Source of the DNA: Escherichia marmotae
GTDB taxonomy: Bacteria > Pseudomonadota > Gammaproteobacteria > Enterobacterales > Enterobacteriaceae
Length of the DNA: 64,000 nt
Direction of reading: 5' to 3'
NCBI RefSeq assembly: GCF_002900365.1
Contig: NZ_CP025979.1
Span: forward strand, 1,674,001-1,738,000
A program made the translations under genes and the position numbers. The notes under the pieces were generated by a model. The model did not search any database, had not been told where the DNA came from, and worked only from the letters and a program-made list of their open reading frames with translations. Shown here piece by piece: positions 34,370-43,686 of this stretch (positions are counted from its first letter, which is position 1; every line of letters begins with the position of its first letter).

Positions 34370-35501
34370 TACCGTCACGCTGCGAACGGATGGCAGGCTT
34401 TTTACCGGCTGGACGTCAGTCTCTGTCACCCACTCTATTGAATCCGTAGCCGGATATTTTGAGCTGGGGGTGAACGTGCCACCGGGCACGGATTTATCCG
34501 GGCTGGCACCGGGGAAGAAGTTCACGCTCGAAATCGAGGGGCAGATTGTCTGCACCGGTTATATCGATTCACGGCGACGCCAGATGACCGCTGACAGTAT
34601 GAAAATCACTGTCGCCGGACGTGACAAAACGGCTGACCTGATTGACTGTGCTGCCGTTTACAGTGGCGGACAGTGGAAAAACCGCACACTGGAGCAGATT
34701 GCGCGTGACCTGTGCGCCCCTTATGGCGTTACTGTTCGCTGGGAGCTTTCCGATAAGGAAAGTTCGGCAGTTTTTCCCGGCTTCACGCTGGACCATTCAG
34801 AAACCGTTTATGAGGCGCTGGTGCGTGCCTCCCGCGCACGCGGTGTACTGATGACCAGCAATGCAGCAGGAGAGCTGGTATTCAGCCGGGCTGCCAGCAC
34901 AGCCACTGATGAGCTGGTTCTCGGAGAAAATCTGCTGACACTGGATTTTGAGGAAGACTTCCGCGACCGGTTCAGCGAATACACCGTCAAGGGGTATGCC
35001 CGCGCAAACGGTGCTGAGGGTGATGATATTGATGCTAAAAGTATCGTCTCCCGGAAAGGGACCGCCACTGACAGTGATGTGACCCGTTACAGACCGATGA
35101 TCATCATTGCTGACAGCAAGATTACGGCGAAGGATGCACAGGCCCGCGCCCTGCGTGAGCAACGCCGCAGACTGGCAAAATCCATCACCTTTGAGGCAGA
35201 AATTGACGGATGGACTCGCAAGGACGGGCAACTCTGGATGCCGAACCTGCTGGTCACTATTGATGCCTCGAAATATGCCATCAAAACCACGGAATTACTG
35301 GTCAGCAAAGTCACCCTGATACTGAATGACCTGGACGGGCTGAAAACCCGCGTCAGCCTTGCACCACGCGAAGGCTTTCTAGTGCCGGTTGAAAGCGACC
35401 GTAAAAACAGGAAAGGCGGCGACAGTAACGGCGGTATTGATGCGCTGGTTGAAGATTATTATCGCAGACACCCGGAGAAAACGCCGCCGTGGAAAGAGTA
35501 A
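34362..35501 (+). CDS. P: Baseplate hub protein P (Mu gp44)
   Basis: A 379-residue hub protein of the T4 gp27 type that attaches the central spike to the tail tube. It is intact, with the conserved KITAKDAQARALREQRRRLA region. It overlaps the spike gene by 13 bp. A late promoter PP is expected in the preceding N gene but was not located. Confidence 0.92.
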   Translation: MSNTVTLRTDGRLFTGWTSVSVTHSIESVAGYFELGVNVPPGTDLSGLAPGKKFTLEIEGQIVCTGYIDSRRRQMTADSMKITVAGRDKTADLIDCAAVYSGGQWKNRTLEQIARDLCAPYGVTVRWELSDKESSAVFPGFTLDHSETVYEALVRASRARGVLMTSNAAGELVFSRAASTATDELVLGENLLTLDFEEDFRDRFSEYTVKGYARANGAEGDDIDAKSIVSRKGTATDSDVTRYRPMIIIADSKITAKDAQARALREQRRRLAKSITFEAEIDGWTRKDGQLWMPNLLVTIDASKYAIKTTELLVSKVTLILNDLDGLKTRVSLAPREGFLVPVESDRKNRKGGDSNGGIDALVEDYYRRHPEKTPPWKE

Positions 35502-36082
35502 ATGATTCCGCCCTGAACCGCCTGCTGACGCCGCTGATGCGTCGTGTGCGCCTGATGCTTGCGCGTGCCGTTGTTAACGTGATTAACGACGGGCGAAAAG
35601 TTCAGAACCTGCAGGTCGGTCTACTGGATGATGAGGAATCCGATGAAGTGGAGCGCCTGCAAAATTACGGACATTTCAGCGTTCCCCTGCCGGGCGCAGA
35701 GGCGCTGATTGCCTGTGTAGGCGCACAACGTGATCAGGGGATTGCTGTTGTGGTGGAAGACCGCCGCTACCGCCCGACAAATCTTGAATCGGGTGATGCA
35801 GGCATTTACCACCATGAGGGGCATCGTATCAGGCTGACAAAGGACGGACGCTGCATCATTACCTGTAAAACGGTCGAGGTTTACGCTGATGAAAGTATGA
35901 CCGTTGACACACCCAGAACCACGTTTACCGGCGACGTTGAGATCCAGAAAGGTCTGGGCGTTAAAGGTAAAAGCCAGTTCGACAGCAATATTACTGCCCC
36001 GGATGCCATCATCAATGGCAAATCGACGGATAAGCATATCCACCATGGCGACAGCGGCGGAACCACGGGGCCAATGCAATGA
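35489..36082 (+). CDS. Baseplate spike protein (Mu gp45)
   Basis: A 197-residue trimeric spike. An OB-fold N-domain is followed by a beta-helix, and the tip has the histidine cluster DKHIHHGDSGG near residue 185, which binds iron at the apex in related spikes. It pierces the outer membrane at infection. Confidence 0.93.
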   Translation: MERVNDSALNRLLTPLMRRVRLMLARAVVNVINDGRKVQNLQVGLLDDEESDEVERLQNYGHFSVPLPGAEALIACVGAQRDQGIAVVVEDRRYRPTNLESGDAGIYHHEGHRIRLTKDGRCIITCKTVEVYADESMTVDTPRTTFTGDVEIQKGLGVKGKSQFDSNITAPDAIINGKSTDKHIHHGDSGGTTGPMQ

Positions 36083-36516
36083 CCGATTTAGCCATTATCT
36101 GGACGAACGGACGCGGCGATATTGCACAGGATGGCATTGATATGCTGACTGACGACAGCCTGACAACCGATGTGACAATCTCCCTGTTTACAGACCGGCG
36201 CGCGCTGGATTCTGACACGCTGCCGGATGGTTCAGATGATCGCCGTGGATGGTGGGGTGACAGTTACCGCGACCGCCCCATCGGTTCGCGGTTGTGGCTG
36301 TTATCACGTGAAAAAGCCACACCGGATACGCTGGAACGCGCCAGAGGGTATGCCGAAGAGGCGCTGGAATGGCTGAAAACAGCGGGCCGGGTAAGTGCGA
36401 TTAACGTCAGAGCGGAACAGTTACATCAGGGCTGGTTATACCTCTACATTGCACTGACATTACCGGATGGTTCCGTTATTCCTTATGAGTTTAAAGCAGC
36501 ATTTAACGGGGTTTAA
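36079..36516 (+). CDS. Baseplate wedge protein (Mu gp46)
   Basis: A 145-residue protein of the phage GP46 family, related in role to the T4 gp25 sheath initiator, with the conserved DDRRGWWGDSYRDRPIGSRLW. Its ATG overlaps the spike stop and the next gene begins at the next base after its stop. Confidence 0.9.
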   Translation: MTDLAIIWTNGRGDIAQDGIDMLTDDSLTTDVTISLFTDRRALDSDTLPDGSDDRRGWWGDSYRDRPIGSRLWLLSREKATPDTLERARGYAEEALEWLKTAGRVSAINVRAEQLHQGWLYLYIALTLPDGSVIPYEFKAAFNGV

Positions 36517-37599
36517 ATGGCTTATTCACCACCGACATTATCATCGCTGATTGCCCGTACAGAACAGAATATTGAACAGCGCCTGCCGGGTAGCTGGCCT
36601 CAGGCCCGTGAAAAAACGCTGAGTGCCATTGCTTATGCTCAGGCGGGCCTTGCTGCCGGTTGTCACGAGCATATTTCATGGGTTGGACGGCAGATTATCC
36701 CGTCGACAGCTGATGAAGATGAGTTGCTGGAGCACTGCCGGTTCTGGGGGGTGCGCCGCAAACAGGCGACAGCCGCCAGCGGCCCGCTGACTGTCACCAC
36801 ATCGGCAGCGACCACCATTCCTGCCGGTACACGCTGGCAGCGTGCTGATGGTGTGGTTTACAGCCTGGCTGATGCCATTGTGATTGACCAGGCAGGAACG
36901 ACGGAAATTACCGTTACCGCACTGGCTGCCGGTGAGGCAGGAAATACCGGTGAGAATACCCTTTTAACGTTGATCACCCCGGTTGCCTGTGTTGTTTCCG
37001 ATGCCATCACTGTAAAAGGGTTTTCCGGTGGGGCTGATATTGAGAGTGCAGCGGAGCTGCTGTCACGGCTGGAATATCGTGTCCAGTACCCTCCGTTCGG
37101 CGGTAATCAGTTTGATTACGTTCGCTGGGCACGTGAAGTCAGCGGCGTTACCCGTGCCTGGTGTTTTCCGACATGGAAAGGCGGTGGCACAGTCGGGGTG
37201 ACGTTTGTTATGGATAACCGGAGCAATATTTTTCCACAACCGGCAGACGTGGAACGCGTGGCGGATTATATCGCCGGTCATACTGACCCGATCACCGGTC
37301 TGATTGTCGGACAGCCTGACGGTGTAAATGTCACTGTATTTGCGCCAAAGGCAAAGCCGGTAAATCCACGGATTTATATATCACCGAAGACAGCCGAACT
37401 GAAACAGGCTATTACCCACGCCATTAATACCATGTTTTTTAATGAGGTGACGCCGGGCGGCGCACTTGCCCCCTCCCGTATTATCCGTGCGGTGGCAGGT
37501 GTTACCGGTCTGGATGATTTTGAAGTGCGTTTCCCGACAGAGATCCAGCGTTCGGAGAATACGGAACTGTTAACACCGGGGACAATTGAATGGCTGTAA
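36517..37599 (+). CDS. Baseplate J-like protein (Mu gp47)
   Basis: A 360-residue Baseplate_J-family wedge protein. Hallmarks are WVGRQIIPSTADEDELLEH, the Thr/Ala-rich beta region near residues 85-160 and the C-terminal FNEVTPGGALAPSRI. Intact; overlaps gp48 by 10 bp. Confidence 0.93.
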   Translation: MAYSPPTLSSLIARTEQNIEQRLPGSWPQAREKTLSAIAYAQAGLAAGCHEHISWVGRQIIPSTADEDELLEHCRFWGVRRKQATAASGPLTVTTSAATTIPAGTRWQRADGVVYSLADAIVIDQAGTTEITVTALAAGEAGNTGENTLLTLITPVACVVSDAITVKGFSGGADIESAAELLSRLEYRVQYPPFGGNQFDYVRWAREVSGVTRAWCFPTWKGGGTVGVTFVMDNRSNIFPQPADVERVADYIAGHTDPITGLIVGQPDGVNVTVFAPKAKPVNPRIYISPKTAELKQAITHAINTMFFNEVTPGGALAPSRIIRAVAGVTGLDDFEVRFPTEIQRSENTELLTPGTIEWL

Positions 37600-38132
37600 C
37601 ACCATATCAGACGGCCTTTCTGCAATTACTGCCGTCAGGGCTTGCCTGGAATAAAAGCCCCGACAGCAAATTATCTGCGCTGGCGCAGGCCATCAGCGAC
37701 GTGATTGCCACTGCGGCGGATGATGCGCGGCAAATGCTGCGGGAGCGTTTCCCGTCCACATCCCGCTGGTATCTGGGGGAGTGGGAATCATTTCTGGGGT
37801 TGCCGGACTGTACCAGCGAAAACGGCACCCTGTCAGAACGCCAGCGGGCTGCCGCAAATAAAATGCGTATGACCGGCAATCTGAGTAGGCGCTTTTATGA
37901 ATGGCTGGCTGCGCAGTACGGTTTTACCGTCAGGCTGACGGATTCCACAGAAGGCCAGTGGGTTACGCAGGTCAATATTTACGGTATTAAAAATTATCGC
38001 AACGCAACGGTGCTGGATAATGTTCTGACGCCGTTACGTGTTTATGAATCGGGTGCGCTGGAATGTTTACTGGAGAAATATAAACCCGCACATCAGATTT
38101 ATAAATTTGTTTACCATGACGGAGATAACTAA
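37590..38132 (+). CDS. Baseplate/tail protein (Mu gp48, DUF2313)
   Basis: A 180-residue DUF2313 (YmfQ-like) protein at the baseplate periphery, thought to connect tail fibres to the wedge. It has the conserved FLGLPDCTSENGTLSERQRA. The TAA overlaps the S start as TAATG. Confidence 0.9.
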   Translation: MAVTPYQTAFLQLLPSGLAWNKSPDSKLSALAQAISDVIATAADDARQMLRERFPSTSRWYLGEWESFLGLPDCTSENGTLSERQRAAANKMRMTGNLSRRFYEWLAAQYGFTVRLTDSTEGQWVTQVNIYGIKNYRNATVLDNVLTPLRVYESGALECLLEKYKPAHQIYKFVYHDGDN

Positions 38133-39658
38133 TGTTTTATATTGATAACGACAGCGGCGTAACCGTCATGCCGCCCGTATCCGCCCAGCGTAGTGCTATC
38201 GTTCGCTGGTTTTCAGAAGGTGATGGGAATAATGTTATCACATGGCCCGGCATGGACTGGTTTAATATTGTGCAGGCGGAGTTATTAAACACGCTGGAAG
38301 AAGCCGGTATTCAACCGGATAAAACAAAATTAAACCAGCTTGCACTGTCCATTAAAGCCATTATGAGCAATAACGCGCTGCTGATAAAAAATAACCTCAG
38401 CGAAATTAAAACTGCCGGGGCATCAGCACAGCGTACAGCACGTGAAAATCTGGATATCTATGATGCCAGCCTGAACAAAAAAGGACTCGTTCAGCTAACC
38501 AGTGCCACTGACAGCCCCAGTGAAACGCTGGCAGCCACCGCAAAAGCGGTGAAAATTGCGATGGATAATGCCAATGCCCGTCTGGCAAAAGACCGGAACG
38601 GAGCAGATATTCCCAATAAGCCGCTGTTTATCCAAAACCTTGGTTTACAGGAAACGGTAAACAAGGCTGGTAACGCCGTTCAAAAGACAGGCGATACCTT
38701 GTCCGGCGGACTTACTTTTGAAAACGACTCAATCCTTGCCTGGATTCGGAATACTGACTGGGCAAAGATTGGATTTAAAAATGATGCCGACAGCGACACT
38801 GATTCATACATGTGGTTTGAAACAGGCGACAACGGCAATGAATATTTCAAATGGAGAAGCAAACAAAGCACCACAACAAAAGACCTGATGAATCTTAAAT
38901 GGGATGCTTTGTATGTTCTTGTCAATGCCATTGTAAATGGCGAAGTCATATCAAAATCAGCAAACGGCCTACGTATTGCTTATGGTAATTACGGATTCTT
39001 TATTCGTAATGATGGTTCAAATACATACTTCATGTTGACAAACTCCGGTGACAACATGGGCACTTATAACGGATTAAGGCCATTATGGATTAATAACGCT
39101 ACTGGCGCTGTTTCGATGGGGCGTGGCCTTAATGTTTCAGGGGAGACACTTTCAGACCGTTTTGCTATTAACAGCAGTAATGGTATGTGGATTCAGATGC
39201 GCGATAACAACGCTATCTTTGGGAAAAATATAGTTAACACTGATAGCGCTCAGGCGTTGCTTCGCCAGAATCACGCCGACCGAAAGTTCATGATAGGTGG
39301 ACTGGGAAATAAGCAATTTGGCATCTACATGATTAATAACTCAAGGACAGCCAATGGTACCGATGGTCAGGCGTACATGGATAATAACGGGAACTGGCTT
39401 TGCGGTGCGCAAGTTATTCCCGGCAACTATGGCAATTTTGACTCCAGATATGTGAAAGATGTTCGACTTGGTTCACAGCAATATTATGGAGTGAACAACT
39501 GGCAAACATGGAATTTCCAGTGCCCGTCAGGTCATGTATTGTCTGGTATTAATGTTCAGGATACAGGGTCCAACTCTGCCGATAATATAGCGGGCGTTTA
39601 TTACAGACCCGTTCAAAAGTATATAAATGGCACCTGGTATAATGTAGCGAGCGTTTAA
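38132..39658 (+). CDS. S: Tail fibre protein S, current expressed version
   Basis: A 508-residue tail fibre that binds host lipopolysaccharide. The first ~168 codons (to the gixL site at 38628-38653) are constant, and the rest comes from the invertible segment. The constant part includes the short phage fibre motif KKGLVQLTSATDSPSETLAA. The variable tip ends GTWYNVASV, similar to the tip of S'. Inversion by Gin would replace the tip with S' and change host range. Confidence 0.93.
   Translation: MFYIDNDSGVTVMPPVSAQRSAIVRWFSEGDGNNVITWPGMDWFNIVQAELLNTLEEAGIQPDKTKLNQLALSIKAIMSNNALLIKNNLSEIKTAGASAQRTARENLDIYDASLNKKGLVQLTSATDSPSETLAATAKAVKIAMDNANARLAKDRNGADIPNKPLFIQNLGLQETVNKAGNAVQKTGDTLSGGLTFENDSILAWIRNTDWAKIGFKNDADSDTDSYMWFETGDNGNEYFKWRSKQSTTTKDLMNLKWDALYVLVNAIVNGEVISKSANGLRIAYGNYGFFIRNDGSNTYFMLTNSGDNMGTYNGLRPLWINNATGAVSMGRGLNVSGETLSDRFAINSSNGMWIQMRDNNAIFGKNIVNTDSAQALLRQNHADRKFMIGGLGNKQFGIYMINNSRTANGTDGQAYMDNNGNWLCGAQVIPGNYGNFDSRYVKDVRLGSQQYYGVNNWQTWNFQCPSGHVLSGINVQDTGSNSADNIAGVYYRPVQKYINGTWYNVASV
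38628..38653 (+). other. gixL recombination site
   Basis: A 26-bp site inside S that matches, inverted, 43013-43038 with one mismatch. These are the sites at which Gin inverts the G segment. The reading frame through it is ...CAA AAC CTT GGT TTA CAG.... Confidence 0.9.
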
Positions 39659-39659
39659 T

Positions 39660-40193
39660 ATGATGCACTTAAAGAACATAAAAGCGGGTAACGCTAAAAC
39701 ACTGGAGCAGTATGAGTTAACAAAGAAGCACGGAGTCATCTGGCTTTACTCTGAGGACGAAAAAAACTGGTATGAGGAAGTGAAAAACTTTCAGCCAGAC
39801 ACAATAAAGATTGTTTACGATGAAAATAATATTATTGTCGCCATCACCAAAGATGCATCCACGCTTAACCCTGAAGGTTTTAGCGTCGTTGAGGTTCCCG
39901 ATATAACGGCCAATCGTCGGGCCGATGATTCCGGTAAGTGGATGTTTAAGGACGGAGCTGTGGTTAAACGGATTTATACGGCAGACGAACAGCAACAACA
40001 GGCCGAATCACAAAAGGCCGCGTTACTTTCCGAAGCAGAAAGCATTATTCAGCCACTGGAACGCGCTGTCAGGCTGAATATGGCGACGGATGAGGAACGT
40101 ACACGACTGGAAGCCTGGGAACGCTACAGCGTTCTGGTCAGCCGCGTGGATACGGCAAAGCCAGAATGGCCACAAAAACGAGCCTGTACATAG
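39660..40193 (+). CDS. U: Tail fibre assembly protein U, last codons replaced by an IS
   Basis: A 177-residue tail-fibre assembly chaperone of the Tfa family, right after S. The conserved core EVPDITANRRADDSGKWMFK is complete. The IS256-family element enters three codons before the original stop: the sequence beyond the insertion (ACAAAAACCAGAGTAA) shows the ancestral end was WPQKPE. The protein now ends WPQKRACT, with RACT read from the IS. Function is probably retained. Confidence 0.9.
   Translation: MMHLKNIKAGNAKTLEQYELTKKHGVIWLYSEDEKNWYEEVKNFQPDTIKIVYDENNIIVAITKDASTLNPEGFSVVEVPDITANRRADDSGKWMFKDGAVVKRIYTADEQQQQAESQKAALLSEAESIIQPLERAVRLNMATDEERTRLEAWERYSVLVSRVDTAKPEWPQKRACT
40172..40179. 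repeat. IS target duplication ACAAAAAC, left copy
   Basis: The 8-bp direct repeat ACAAAAAC lies directly outside the left IS terminus and again at 41495-41502 outside the right one. Eight bp is typical for the IS256 family. Confidence 0.9.
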
Positions 40194-41494
40194 ATTTGTG
40201 TAATTGCCTGATTTTGATATGTTCAATCCAGCATCAAATGAAGGTTAATTTATGGACGAAAAACAGTTACAGGCTCTGGCTAACGAACTGGCCAAAAACC
40301 TCAAAACCCCTGAAGACCTCAGTCAGTTTGATCGGCTGCTGAAAAAGCTCAGCGTTGAAGCCGCTCTCAATGCAGAGATGACACACCATCCTGGGTATGA
40401 GAAAAATCAGTCCAGACCAGGAGCTAACTCCCGCAACGGTTTTTCCACAAAGACCGTTATCACAGGCGACGGTCCACTGGAACTGCGTACTCCGCGCGAT
40501 CGTGACGGTACCTTCGAACCACAACTGGTAAAGAAAAATCAGACCCGTATTACCGGGATGGATAACCAGATCCTCTCGTTGTATGCCAAAGGGATGACCA
40601 CCCGTGAGATAGCTGCTGCGTTCAAAGAACTGTATGACGCAGATGTTTCACCGGCACTGATATCAAAGGTTACCGATGCCGTGATGGAGCAGGTTGTAGA
40701 ATGGCAAAACCGACCACTGGATGCTGTTTACCCCATTGTTTATCTTGACTGTATCGTCCTGAAAGTTCGGCAGGACAGTCGCGTCATCAACAAATCGGTG
40801 TTCCTGGCACTGGGCATCAATATCGAAGGTCAGAAAGAACTGCTGGGTATGTGGCTGGCCGAAAATGAAGGGGCGAAGTTCTGGCTCAATGTGCTGACTG
40901 AACTGAAAAACCGCGGTCTGAACGATATCCTCATCGCCTGTGTGGATGGCCTGAAAGGCTTCCCGGATGCCATCAACACAGTATATCCGAAGGCCCGCAT
41001 CCAGTTATGCATCGTGCATATGGTGCGCAACAGCCTGCGCTTCGTGTCATGGAAGGACTACAAAGCCGTCACTCGCGACCTGAAAGCGATTTATCAGGCT
41101 CCCACGGAAGAGGCAGGCCAGCAGGCACTGGAAGCGTTCGCTGCGGCCTGGGACTGTCGCTATCCTCAGATAAGCCGAAGCTGGCAGGCTAACTGGCCGA
41201 ATCTTGCCACGTTCTTCGCTTATCCAACGGACATCCGCAAAGTGATCTATACGACGAATGCCATCGAGTCGCTAAACAGCGTGATCCGCCATGCGCTCAA
41301 AAAGCGTAAAGTGTTCCCGACAGACGACTCGGTGAAAAAAGTGGTGTGGCTGGCAATCCAGTCTGCGTCCCAGAAATGGACGATGCCGTTGAAGGACTGG
41401 CGAATGGCAATGAGCCGCTTTATTATCGAGTTCGGTGACCGCCTGGACGGTCACTTCTGAGAAAAGGCATTTACACAGAATCTTAAACAGGCTC
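40180..41494 (+). mobile_element. IS256-family insertion sequence, 1,315 bp (IS1414-like)
   Basis: The terminal inverted repeats begin GAGCCTGT on both sides and share the pattern AGAT-T-TGTGTAA-TGCCT over about 30 bp with a few mismatches. One transposase gene fills the element. Length and family suggest an IS1414-type element of E. coli; the exact name needs a database. It is intact and therefore possibly active. Confidence 0.9.
40252..41460 (+). CDS. IS256-family transposase (mutator type)
   Basis: A 402-residue DDE transposase of the mutator/IS256 family. The catalytic acidic residues lie in YLDCIVLKVR (about residue 164), IACVDGLKGF (about 230) and TTNAIESLNS (about 340). The N-terminal helix-turn-helix region includes GMTTREIAAAFKELYDADVS. 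It is preceded by AAGGTTAATTT and runs in the same direction as U. Full length, with no stop codons. Confidence 0.94.
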   Translation: MDEKQLQALANELAKNLKTPEDLSQFDRLLKKLSVEAALNAEMTHHPGYEKNQSRPGANSRNGFSTKTVITGDGPLELRTPRDRDGTFEPQLVKKNQTRITGMDNQILSLYAKGMTTREIAAAFKELYDADVSPALISKVTDAVMEQVVEWQNRPLDAVYPIVYLDCIVLKVRQDSRVINKSVFLALGINIEGQKELLGMWLAENEGAKFWLNVLTELKNRGLNDILIACVDGLKGFPDAINTVYPKARIQLCIVHMVRNSLRFVSWKDYKAVTRDLKAIYQAPTEEAGQQALEAFAAAWDCRYPQISRSWQANWPNLATFFAYPTDIRKVIYTTNAIESLNSVIRHALKKRKVFPTDDSVKKVVWLAIQSASQKWTMPLKDWRMAMSRFIIEFGDRLDGHF

Positions 41495-41502
41495 ACAAAA
41501 AC
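41495..41502. repeat. IS target duplication ACAAAAAC, right copy
   Basis: Second copy of the 8-bp duplication. It leads directly into CAGAGTAA, the displaced last codons and stop of U. Confidence 0.9.
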
Positions 41503-41514
41503 CAGAGTAAAATT

Positions 41515-41534
41515 AAGGCCCGATAGCGGGCCTT
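41515..41534. terminator. Bidirectional terminator between U and U'
   Basis: AAGGCCCG at 41515-41522 pairs with CGGGCCTT at 41527-41534 around a 4-nt loop, located between convergent U and U'. It serves whichever fibre set is active. Confidence 0.8.
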
Positions 41535-41537
41535 CTC

Positions 41538-42071
41538 TCATTCTGGTTGTTCGGGAAACGTTACTGGCAGGCTGGAGGTGTCTGTAGATTCGACTTTCTG
41601 CGCATAGAGCATCCACTCGGTTAATTTTTGTTTATTCTCGTCTGAAATGATACCCAGCCGTAGCTGTGAGTCCCATAGCTGGGTTTTATCCCTGACAAGT
41701 TGCAACAGGCTTTGCTTTTCATTCTCTGCCTGCTGCCTCTGTTCCTCCTCGGTATAAGTTCGCTTTATCACTACGCCATCTTTGAACATCCATTTACCCG
41801 AAATATCAGCCCGGCGATTTGCTGTAATATCAGGAACCTCAACGACGCTTGCGCCTTCTGGATTAATTGCTGAAACATCCTTTTCAATACAAATAATAAC
41901 GTCGTTGTGGTCATAGACCATTTTCAACGTATCAGGCTGAAAGTTCTTTTGTTCCTCATACCAGTTTTTCCCATCCTCTGTATAAAGCCATTTGATGTTA
42001 AATTGTTTCGTTAGCTGGTATTGCTCTTTTGTTTTAGGGTTGCCAGCAGTAATATTTTTTAAGTGCATCAT
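41538..42071 (-). CDS. U': Alternative tail fibre assembly protein U' (silent orientation)
   Basis: A 177-residue Tfa-family chaperone, homologous to U over its whole length (MMHLKNITAGNPKTKEQYQL; EVPDITANRRADISGKWMFK) and ending PVTFPEQPE. It follows S' with 2 bp between them. In the present orientation it lacks a promoter. It is intact and would serve the S' fibre after inversion. Confidence 0.9.
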   Translation of the reverse strand: MMHLKNITAGNPKTKEQYQLTKQFNIKWLYTEDGKNWYEEQKNFQPDTLKMVYDHNDVIICIEKDVSAINPEGASVVEVPDITANRRADISGKWMFKDGVVIKRTYTEEEQRQQAENEKQSLLQLVRDKTQLWDSQLRLGIISDENKQKLTEWMLYAQKVESTDTSSLPVTFPEQPE

Positions 42072-42073
42072 AA

Positions 42074-43030
42074 TTAAATACTCCCCGCGTTATACCACGT
42101 TCCATTAATGCAATACTGAATTGGCCTTGCCTGAGTTGTATCAATTAATTCATCACGGTTTCCGTTAACTGAACCCGTAACGACATAACCTGACCTGTCA
42201 GACCAGCCGGGACCATTCCATGTCTGAACAGATGACAGACCGCCAAGGCGAATACCTGTAATAAACCTTGAGTTACATTCTGCCTGCGTATATGCACCAA
42301 CATCTCCCGCAGAGGGTTTGCGGGTTGTGGTGTAAAACTCTGACCAGTCAGCTTCAAAGCCATAACCATCACGCGCTGAACGATAAAAGATTCCGCCATT
42401 TCTGTAATTCACGCGGAACTGTACAGCAGGGCAGCTCCCCGTATTCATATTGAAATGCAGAATTAACGTTGATGCGCCGGTGATGCTGGCGCAATAAACC
42501 CCGCTGTTCCAGTTCCAGCCAACAGCTTTATCATTTCCGACAGTGCTTCCTGTTTGCCCTAAAGCAAATGCAGGCTGCTGGTTTTTCGTGTTGTAGTCTC
42601 GTCGCCAGCCAGGAGCATAAGCATCACCATGATTAATATAGGTGAATTGAGCGTTAGTAATTCCGCTACCGCTGGAAGTGCTCGGGGTGGTTACACGGAT
42701 GGTCATGGCTCCTTTATTACCCATAACCTCAATAACGCAACCTGCAAGATGAATAGTTCCACAGCCAGTATCGGTAATAATTTTATTATTGCCGTATGAC
42801 CATGAACATTTGCACATCCAGTATGGGTGATTGAATGCCCCTTGAGAATCCAGCCATTCAATCAATTGTGCCGTCGTCCAGTTTCCTGCACCTGTGCTAA
42901 TAGCACCATGAAAAGAGCGGCAAGCACCTATTGTTTGCGTAAATTTATCTTTGTTTGGAATATCTGCGCCATTCTGGTTTTTCTGCAACGCACCAGAAGC
43001 CTGATTTACCGTTTCCTGTAAACCAAGGTT
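42074..43030 (-). CDS. S': Alternative tail fibre tip S' (silent cassette, no start)
   Basis: About 318 codons without their own start, open from the gixR site. Just inside gix the frame reads LGLQETVNQASGALQKNQNG, which would fuse in frame to the constant part of S after inversion. The rest differs from the S tip except for the final GTWYNAGSI. A TAA codon at 43033-43031 blocks read-in from the flank. It encodes a different receptor specificity. Confidence 0.9.
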   Translation of the reverse strand, partial: NLGLQETVNQASGALQKNQNGADIPNKDKFTQTIGACRSFHGAISTGAGNWTTAQLIEWLDSQGAFNHPYWMCKCSWSYGNNKIITDTGCGTIHLAGCVIEVMGNKGAMTIRVTTPSTSSGSGITNAQFTYINHGDAYAPGWRRDYNTKNQQPAFALGQTGSTVGNDKAVGWNWNSGVYCASITGASTLILHFNMNTGSCPAVQFRVNYRNGGIFYRSARDGYGFEADWSEFYTTTRKPSAGDVGAYTQAECNSRFITGIRLGGLSSVQTWNGPGWSDRSGYVVTGSVNGNRDELIDTTQARPIQYCINGTWYNAGSI

Positions 43031-43038
43031 TTAGATAA
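43013..43038 (-). other. gixR recombination site
   Basis: Inverted 26-bp partner of gixL between S' and gin. The single mismatch makes TAA where gixL has CAA; it lies in the half that stays outside the inverting DNA. Confidence 0.9.
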
Positions 43039-43092
43039 TGGCTGTTTCCGGCCTGCATGGCATGATTTGCGCTTTTAAACGGGAGATCCAGA

Positions 43093-43686
43093 GTGCTGAT
43101 TGGCTATGTAAGGGTATCAACAAATGACCAGAATACAGACCTGCAACGAAACGCTCTTGTTTGTGCAGGATGTGAACAGATATTTGAAGATAAATTAAGC
43201 GGAACAAGGACAGACAGACCTGGATTAAAGCGCGCTTTAAAGCGTCTTCAAAAAGGTGACACACTGGTTGTCTGGAAACTGGATCGCCTCGGGCGAAGCA
43301 TGAAACATCTGATTTCTCTCGTCGGAGAACTACGGGAGCGAGGGATTAATTTTCGCAGCCTTACTGACAGTATTGATACGTCATCCCCAATGGGGCGTTT
43401 TTTCTTCCACGTTATGGGTGCCCTGGCTGAAATGGAACGAGAACTAATCATCGAGCGAACGATGGCAGGACTTGCTGCCGCCAGAAATAAAGGCCGTATT
43501 GGTGGGCGACCACCTAAACTAACCAAAGCGGAATGGGAGCAGGCCGGGCGTTTATTAGCACAAGGAATCCCCCGCAAGCAGGTTGCATTGATCTACGATG
43601 TGGCCCTGTCAACTCTGTATAAAAAACACCCCGCGAAACGAACGCATATAGAAAACGACGATCGAATCAATCAAATCGATCGGTAA
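43093..43686 (+). CDS. gin: Gin, serine DNA invertase
   Basis: A 197-residue serine recombinase that inverts the G segment with Fis at an enhancer inside the start of gin. The catalytic Ser lies in GYVRVSTNDQNTDLQ, and RLGRSMKHL and the long E helix are intact; the C-terminal helix-turn-helix is GIPRKQVALIYDVALSTLY. The start is GTG at 43093. The protein ends INQIDR, four residues more than the 193-residue Mu Gin as I remember it, which a TAA-to-CAA change explains. Confidence 0.95.
   Translation: MLIGYVRVSTNDQNTDLQRNALVCAGCEQIFEDKLSGTRTDRPGLKRALKRLQKGDTLVVWKLDRLGRSMKHLISLVGELRERGINFRSLTDSIDTSSPMGRFFFHVMGALAEMERELIIERTMAGLAAARNKGRIGGRPPKLTKAEWEQAGRLLAQGIPRKQVALIYDVALSTLYKKHPAKRTHIENDDRINQIDR

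Larger units (their letters stand above)
38641..43025. other. Invertible G segment (S-U expressed, U'-S' silent)
   Basis: The DNA between the two gix crossovers carries two back-to-back tail-fibre sets: S variable part with U on the plus strand, U' and the S' variable part on the minus strand. It spans about 4.4 kb because of the IS; without the IS it is about 3.1 kb, as in Mu. Only the set joined to the constant part of S is translated with a full fibre. Confidence 0.92.
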
